Assembly: GCA_040544425.1 (NCBI GenBank)
Contig: JBEONO010000001.1
Coordinates: forward strand, 186,001 to 250,000
Origin: Solimicrobium sp040544425
GTDB taxonomy: Bacteria; Pseudomonadota; Gammaproteobacteria; Burkholderiales; Burkholderiaceae_D
Length of the DNA: 64,000 nucleotides
Reading direction: 5' to 3'
The notes under the pieces are model-generated. The model ran no database searches and was not told where the DNA came from. It saw only the letters and a list, made by a program, of their open reading frames with translations. Each line of letters opens with the position of its first letter. The first letter of the stretch is position 1. Position numbers and translations under genes: made by a program. Shown one piece after another: positions 60,133 through 64,000 of the stretch.

Positions 60133-61080
60133 TTAACCTTCCAGATAGCGCTGCGCATCCAGCGCCGCCATGCAACCGGTCCCTGCGCTGGTAATCGCCT
60201 GACGATAGATATGATCCTGCACGTCACCAGCCGCAAACACGCCCGGCACACTGGTTGCGGTTGCCATGCCTTCGAGGCCGGTTTTGGTTTTGATATAACC
60301 GTTGTGCATCTCCAGCTGCCCTTCGAAAATCGAGGTATTCGGTTTATGCCCGATGGCAATAAACACGCCATGGAGGGGCACTGCCTGTATCGAATTGTCG
60401 ATGGCGGATTTGATGTTGATACCGGTTACGCCGCTGGCGTCGCCCGTCACTTCATCCAGGGTGTGGTTCCATTTGATTTCAACCTTGCCTTCTGCTGCTT
60501 TGGCCATCAGGCGGTCAATCAAAATCGCTTCGGCACGAAACTTGTCGCGGCGATGGACTACCGTCACCTTGCTGGCGATATTCGACAGATACAACGCTTC
60601 TTCAACTGCGGTATTGCCGCCACCGACTACCGCCACTTCCTTGCCGCGATAAAAGAAACCGTCACAGGTAGCGCAGGCCGACACGCCTTTACCCATAAAA
60701 CCTTGCTCTGACGGTAAACCCAGATATTGGGCTGAGGCACCGGTCGCGATAATCAGCGAATCACAGGTGTACTCGCCCTGGTCGCCGATCAAACGCAAAG
60801 GTTTTTCATTGAGTTTGGCAGTATGGATGTAGTCAAAAATGATTTCGGTATTAAAGCGTTCGGCATGTTGCTGGAAGCGTTGCATCAATTCAGGACCCTG
60901 CACGCCCATCGGATCAGCAGGCCAGTTTTCGACGTCGGTGGTCGTCATCAATTGCCCGCCCTGTTCAACGCCGGTGATTAAAACCGGATTCAGATTGGCG
61001 CGGGCAGCGTATACGGCGGCGCTATAACCTGCAGGACCGGAGCCGAGGATGAGAACTTTGGCGTGTTTAGGGGTAGACAT
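60133..61080 (-). CDS. trxB: Thioredoxin reductase
   Basis: An NADPH-dependent flavoenzyme that reduces thioredoxin. The 315-residue protein has the FAD motif LILGSGPAGYSAAVYAARA, the ENWPADPMG region, the redox-active CATCDG, the NADPH motif VVGGGNTAVEEALYL with HRRDKFRA, and the final FAD block GVFAAGDVQDHIYRQA. It is the usual low-molecular-weight bacterial form. AGGAA precedes the ATG. It is divergent from ftsK, as in related genomes, and precedes the smr gene. Confidence 0.97.
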   Translation of the reverse strand: MSTPKHAKVLILGSGPAGYSAAVYAARANLNPVLITGVEQGGQLMTTTDVENWPADPMGVQGPELMQRFQQHAERFNTEIIFDYIHTAKLNEKPLRLIGDQGEYTCDSLIIATGASAQYLGLPSEQGFMGKGVSACATCDGFFYRGKEVAVVGGGNTAVEEALYLSNIASKVTVVHRRDKFRAEAILIDRLMAKAAEGKVEIKWNHTLDEVTGDASGVTGINIKSAIDNSIQAVPLHGVFIAIGHKPNTSIFEGQLEMHNGYIKTKTGLEGMATATSVPGVFAAGDVQDHIYRQAITSAGTGCMAALDAQRYLEG

Positions 61081-61193
61081 AATTGATTCCTGTAGGAAAT
61101 TTGACGATTCAGTTGTAAATAGTGGGGCAGCTAATGAATTTGGATTAAGATTATAGATTATTTTACTGGATACAATATTTCCTCCCTGTATTT

Positions 61194-63512
61194 ATGAGCA
61201 AAGCCGCCTACACCAGATCCCCCGAAAAAGACAAATCACCCAGCAAGCCCGGTCGCATGGTGATGTTGTTAAGTGAAGCGAGATGGTTGATTTTATTGGC
61301 AGTCACCGCTTTTTTAGCCATGGTTTTGCTGAGCTATTCATCGAACGACCCCGCCTGGTCGCAATCTACGCAGGTTGATCATATTGCCAACTGGGGCGGG
61401 CGGTTTGGCGCCTGGTGTTCAGATCTGCTGCTGTATGTGTTCGGCAAATCCGCCTGGTGGTGGTTTCTGTTGCTGGTGATCAGCGTCCTGCGCTCCTACC
61501 GGCAACTCGGCAATATGGAAAACTGGGAACCCGAACACCACTACATGGGCTGGTTTCGCGGCCTGGGATTTGCGCTGCTGCTCGCTGGCAGCATGGGCAT
61601 TGAATATCTGCGCATGTATTCCTACCAATTTCATTTGCCGCGCGCCCCGGGTGGTGTACTGGGTGAAGTGATTGGCAAAACAGCCTATGGTCTGCTCGGA
61701 TTTACCGGCGCGACACTGTTTTTTCTGATGCTCATTGGCCTTGGCATCAGTATGCTGTTTCAGGTTTCGTGGCTGACGGTCGCGGAGCAGGTCGGCACCG
61801 CGCTGGAGCTGGCGCTTAACTGGGTCATCAAAAAATACACGGCACGTCAGGATCGACTGGTCGGGCAGGTTGCGGCCAGCAAGCGTGAAGTGGTGGTGGT
61901 GCAGGAGCGTGCCAAGCATGAGGAAGCTGCGCCGATCCGGATTGAACCGCAGGTGGTTGCCGTGGTGCGCTCCGAACGCGTGGAAAAAGAGAAGCAGGCG
62001 ACGCTGTTTTCTGAATTGAGTGATAACCCCCTGCCTCCGCTGGCTTTGCTGGATGAAGCCAAAGCGGTGCAGGAAACCGTCAGTGTCGAAACCCTGGAAT
62101 TTACCAGTCGTCTGATCGAGAAAAAACTCTCGGATTTTGGTGTCGATGTCAAAGTCGTTGCCGCTTACCCCGGACCGGTGATTACCCGGTACGAAATCGA
62201 CCCGGCCACCGGTGTCAAAGGCAGCCAGATTGTCGGACTGGCGCGCGACCTGGCCCGTTCCCTGTCGATTACCTCGATTCGGGTGGTGGAAACCATCCCG
62301 GGTAAAACCTATATGGGATTGGAGTTGCCTAACCCGAAACGCCAGATTGTGCGCCTGACAGAAATTCTCGGCTCGCAGCTGTATAACGACAGCTCATCCT
62401 CATTGACCATCGCACTCGGTAAAGACATCGCCGGCAATCCGGTGGTGGCAGATCTGGCCAAGATGCCGCATTTGCTGGTTGCCGGTACCACCGGCTCCGG
62501 TAAGTCAGTCGGCATTAACGCAACCCTCTTGTCGCTGCTGTACAAGTCAGATCCGAAATCGGTTCGCATGATTTTGATTGATCCGAAAATGCTGGAGATG
62601 TCGGTCTATGAAGGCATCCCGCATTTGCTCGCTCCGGTGGTCACCGACATGCGTCAGGCTGGTCATGCGCTCAATTGGGCGGTCAATGAGATGGAGCGCC
62701 GCTATCGTCTGATGTCCAAACTGGGCGTGCGGAATCTGGCCGGTTACAACCACAAGATCACCGAAGCGGCCCGTAACGAACAGCATATTCCGAACCCATT
62801 CAGCCTGACTCCGGACGCGCCGGAACCACTGGAAGAATTGCCAACCATCGTGATCATCATTGATGAGCTGGCCGATCTGATGATGGTGGTCGGTAAAAAA
62901 GTTGAAGAGCTGATTGCCCGTATTGCCCAGAAGGCCCGCGCTGCAGGATTGCATTTGATCCTCGCCACGCAACGTCCGTCGGTAGACGTCATCACCGGTC
63001 TGATCAAAGCCAACATCCCGACCCGGATAGCGTTCCAGGTCAGCAGCAAAATCGATTCGCGCACGATTTTGGATCAGATGGGTGCCGAGGCCCTGCTTGG
63101 TATGGGCGACATGCTGTACATGCCGCCAGGTACCGGATTTCCAGTACGGGTGCACGGCGCGTTTGTCTCGGATGAAGAAGTCCATCGCGTGGTCGAATTC
63201 CTGAAAAAACAGGGCGCGCCGAATTATGTCGAAGGTATTCTGGAAGGCGGCACCACGGAAGATGGCGCGCAACTGGCGCTTGATGGTGTCAACCCGGCCA
63301 GCGGCAATGAAGCCGACGAACTGTATGATTCCGCAGTGGCCATCGTGTTGAAAAATCGTCGCGCTTCAATCTCTCTGGTGCAGCGCAATTTGCGGATCGG
63401 TTACAACCGCGCAGCACGCCTGCTCGAACAAATGGAACAGAGCGGCATCGTCTCGACAATGCAGAGCAATGGAAATCGTGAAATCTTGGTGCCAACCTCG
63501 GCACCGGAATAG
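61194..63512 (+). CDS. ftsK: DNA translocase FtsK
   Basis: A septal DNA pump that segregates chromosome termini and activates XerCD at dif. The 772-residue protein has four to five N-terminal membrane helices (about 22-175), a short linker, a translocase motor with Walker A GTTGSGKSVGINA (about 430), the IIDELADLMMV Walker B block (about 556) and the ATQRPSVDVITG sensor, and a C-terminal winged-helix gamma domain (NLRIGYNRAARLLEQME) that reads KOPS. The linker is much shorter than in E. coli, as is common in betaproteobacteria. lolA follows 7 nt downstream. Confidence 0.97.
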   Translation: MSKAAYTRSPEKDKSPSKPGRMVMLLSEARWLILLAVTAFLAMVLLSYSSNDPAWSQSTQVDHIANWGGRFGAWCSDLLLYVFGKSAWWWFLLLVISVLRSYRQLGNMENWEPEHHYMGWFRGLGFALLLAGSMGIEYLRMYSYQFHLPRAPGGVLGEVIGKTAYGLLGFTGATLFFLMLIGLGISMLFQVSWLTVAEQVGTALELALNWVIKKYTARQDRLVGQVAASKREVVVVQERAKHEEAAPIRIEPQVVAVVRSERVEKEKQATLFSELSDNPLPPLALLDEAKAVQETVSVETLEFTSRLIEKKLSDFGVDVKVVAAYPGPVITRYEIDPATGVKGSQIVGLARDLARSLSITSIRVVETIPGKTYMGLELPNPKRQIVRLTEILGSQLYNDSSSSLTIALGKDIAGNPVVADLAKMPHLLVAGTTGSGKSVGINATLLSLLYKSDPKSVRMILIDPKMLEMSVYEGIPHLLAPVVTDMRQAGHALNWAVNEMERRYRLMSKLGVRNLAGYNHKITEAARNEQHIPNPFSLTPDAPEPLEELPTIVIIIDELADLMMVVGKKVEELIARIAQKARAAGLHLILATQRPSVDVITGLIKANIPTRIAFQVSSKIDSRTILDQMGAEALLGMGDMLYMPPGTGFPVRVHGAFVSDEEVHRVVEFLKKQGAPNYVEGILEGGTTEDGAQLALDGVNPASGNEADELYDSAVAIVLKNRRASISLVQRNLRIGYNRAARLLEQMEQSGIVSTMQSNGNREILVPTSAPE

Positions 63513-63519
63513 GGAAACA

Positions 63520-64000
63520 ATGAATTCAGTTTTAAAATCTGCGGTGTTGAAATCACTGGTCGCAGCCTGTGTGCTGGTCAGCAGTTGCGCAAGTGCTGGC
63601 GGGATTGATCAATTCAAAGCCTTCGTCGCCACTACCCAGTCAGCAAAAGGTGATTTTATCCAGCGGCAGATGAAAGTCGTCAACGGCGAAACCAAACTGT
63701 CCAATCAGTCGAGCGGCACGTTTGTATTTGCTCGCCCTGGCAAATTTATCTGGCTGTATCAAAAACCGTATGATCAATTGCTGCAGGCCGACGGTGAAAA
63801 ATTGTACATGTACGATAAAGACTTAAATCAGGTCACCACCAAATTGCTCGGCACCGCATTGAGTTCCAGTCCCGCAGCGATACTGTTTGGCAGCAATGAT
63901 CTGGAAAAGAATTTCACCATCAAGGATGTCGGGCAAAAGGATTCCATGGAGTGGTTGCAGGCCGTGCCAAAAGATAAGGACAGCACCTTCACCCTGATCA
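63520..64000 (+). CDS. lolA: Outer-membrane lipoprotein carrier LolA (partial, 3' end missing)
   Basis: The periplasmic chaperone that takes lipoproteins from LolCDE to LolB. The window holds the first 160 codons. There is a signal peptide (cleaved near CASAG), then GIDQFKAFVATTQSAKGDFIQ, the family block SGTFVFARPGKFIWLYQKPYDQLLQADGEKLYMYD with its conserved Arg-Pro-x-x-Phe-x-Trp, and LNQVTTKLLGTALSSSPAAIL. The gene runs off the window end. The ftsK-lolA order is standard in this group and supports co-transcription. Confidence 0.95.
   Translation, partial: MNSVLKSAVLKSLVAACVLVSSCASAGGIDQFKAFVATTQSAKGDFIQRQMKVVNGETKLSNQSSGTFVFARPGKFIWLYQKPYDQLLQADGEKLYMYDKDLNQVTTKLLGTALSSSPAAILFGSNDLEKNFTIKDVGQKDSMEWLQAVPKDKDSTFTLI

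Noticed and set aside
60109..60711. 200-codon open frame antisense to trxB
   Set aside because: It lies wholly over the smr/trxB junction and trxB coding sequence; no supporting signals.
62547..63272. 241-codon open frame antisense to ftsK
   Set aside because: A shadow of a strongly conserved gene; the peptide has no plausible domain.

Overview
The window reads as a chromosomal segment of a betaproteobacterium in the Burkholderiales, most likely Oxalobacteraceae or a close relative with moderate GC (Undibacterium, Glaciimonas or Solimicrobium would fit). This rests on the gene blocks folK-pcnB-HAD-hda-perM/purM, recA-recX-sucC-sucD, the pilin genes followed by tfpX and a PglL-type ligase, and dusA/smr/trxB/ftsK/lolA, together with the style of the proteins. 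The genus is inference. I see no rRNA, tRNA, CRISPR array or transposase gene.

Layout. 0.2-3.4 kb: an orphan sugar-type solute-binding protein, a large MITE-like palindrome and two proteins without clear homologues. 3.8-8.7 kb: a complete branched-chain 2-oxoacid dehydrogenase operon (bkdA1-bkdA2-bkdB-lpdV) with a promoter that carries a dyad operator. 9-13.2 kb: an accessory strip with a 719-residue helical-repeat protein, a MazG-like protein, a serine-tract protein and a fragment copied from the next gene. 13.4-22.6 kb: S10 and M1 exported peptidases (the M1 with a truncated paralogue), an OafA-like acyltransferase, a HAF-repeat protein and an orphan membrane protein ending in a CaaX-like tetrapeptide. 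22.6-27 kb: an RND efflux pair. 27.4-35 kb: DUF3016 protein, PlsC-like acyltransferase, leucine-type dehydrogenase, two orphan membrane proteins, recQ, YkgJ protein, carbonic anhydrase and panB. 35.1-42.2 kb: a minor-pilin operon (fimT, pilV, pilW, pilX, pilY1, pilE). 42.3-52.8 kb: housekeeping genes including a LexA-controlled recA. 53.1-58.4 kb: a PP2C phosphatase, a tandem-FHA protein, two major-type pilins with sigma-54 promoters, TfpX and an O-oligosaccharyltransferase. 58.4-64 kb: dusA, smr, trxB, ftsK and a partial lolA.

How it works together. The strongest functional theme is type IV pili. The tip and minor-pilin complex (35-42 kb) and the major pilins with their glycosylation partners (54.7-58.4 kb) should make one glycosylated pilus, and its PilY1 tip protein has a lectin-like front end. 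A second theme is branched-chain amino acid catabolism: the bkd operon plus a leucine-type dehydrogenase that feeds it 2-oxoacids. A third, less certain theme is a scattered set of orphan proteins with Ser/Thr/Gln-rich N-termini. Two of them share a helical repeat and one ends in a prenylation-like CVIL. They look like candidates for secreted or host-directed proteins, but no secretion system lies in the window to confirm this.
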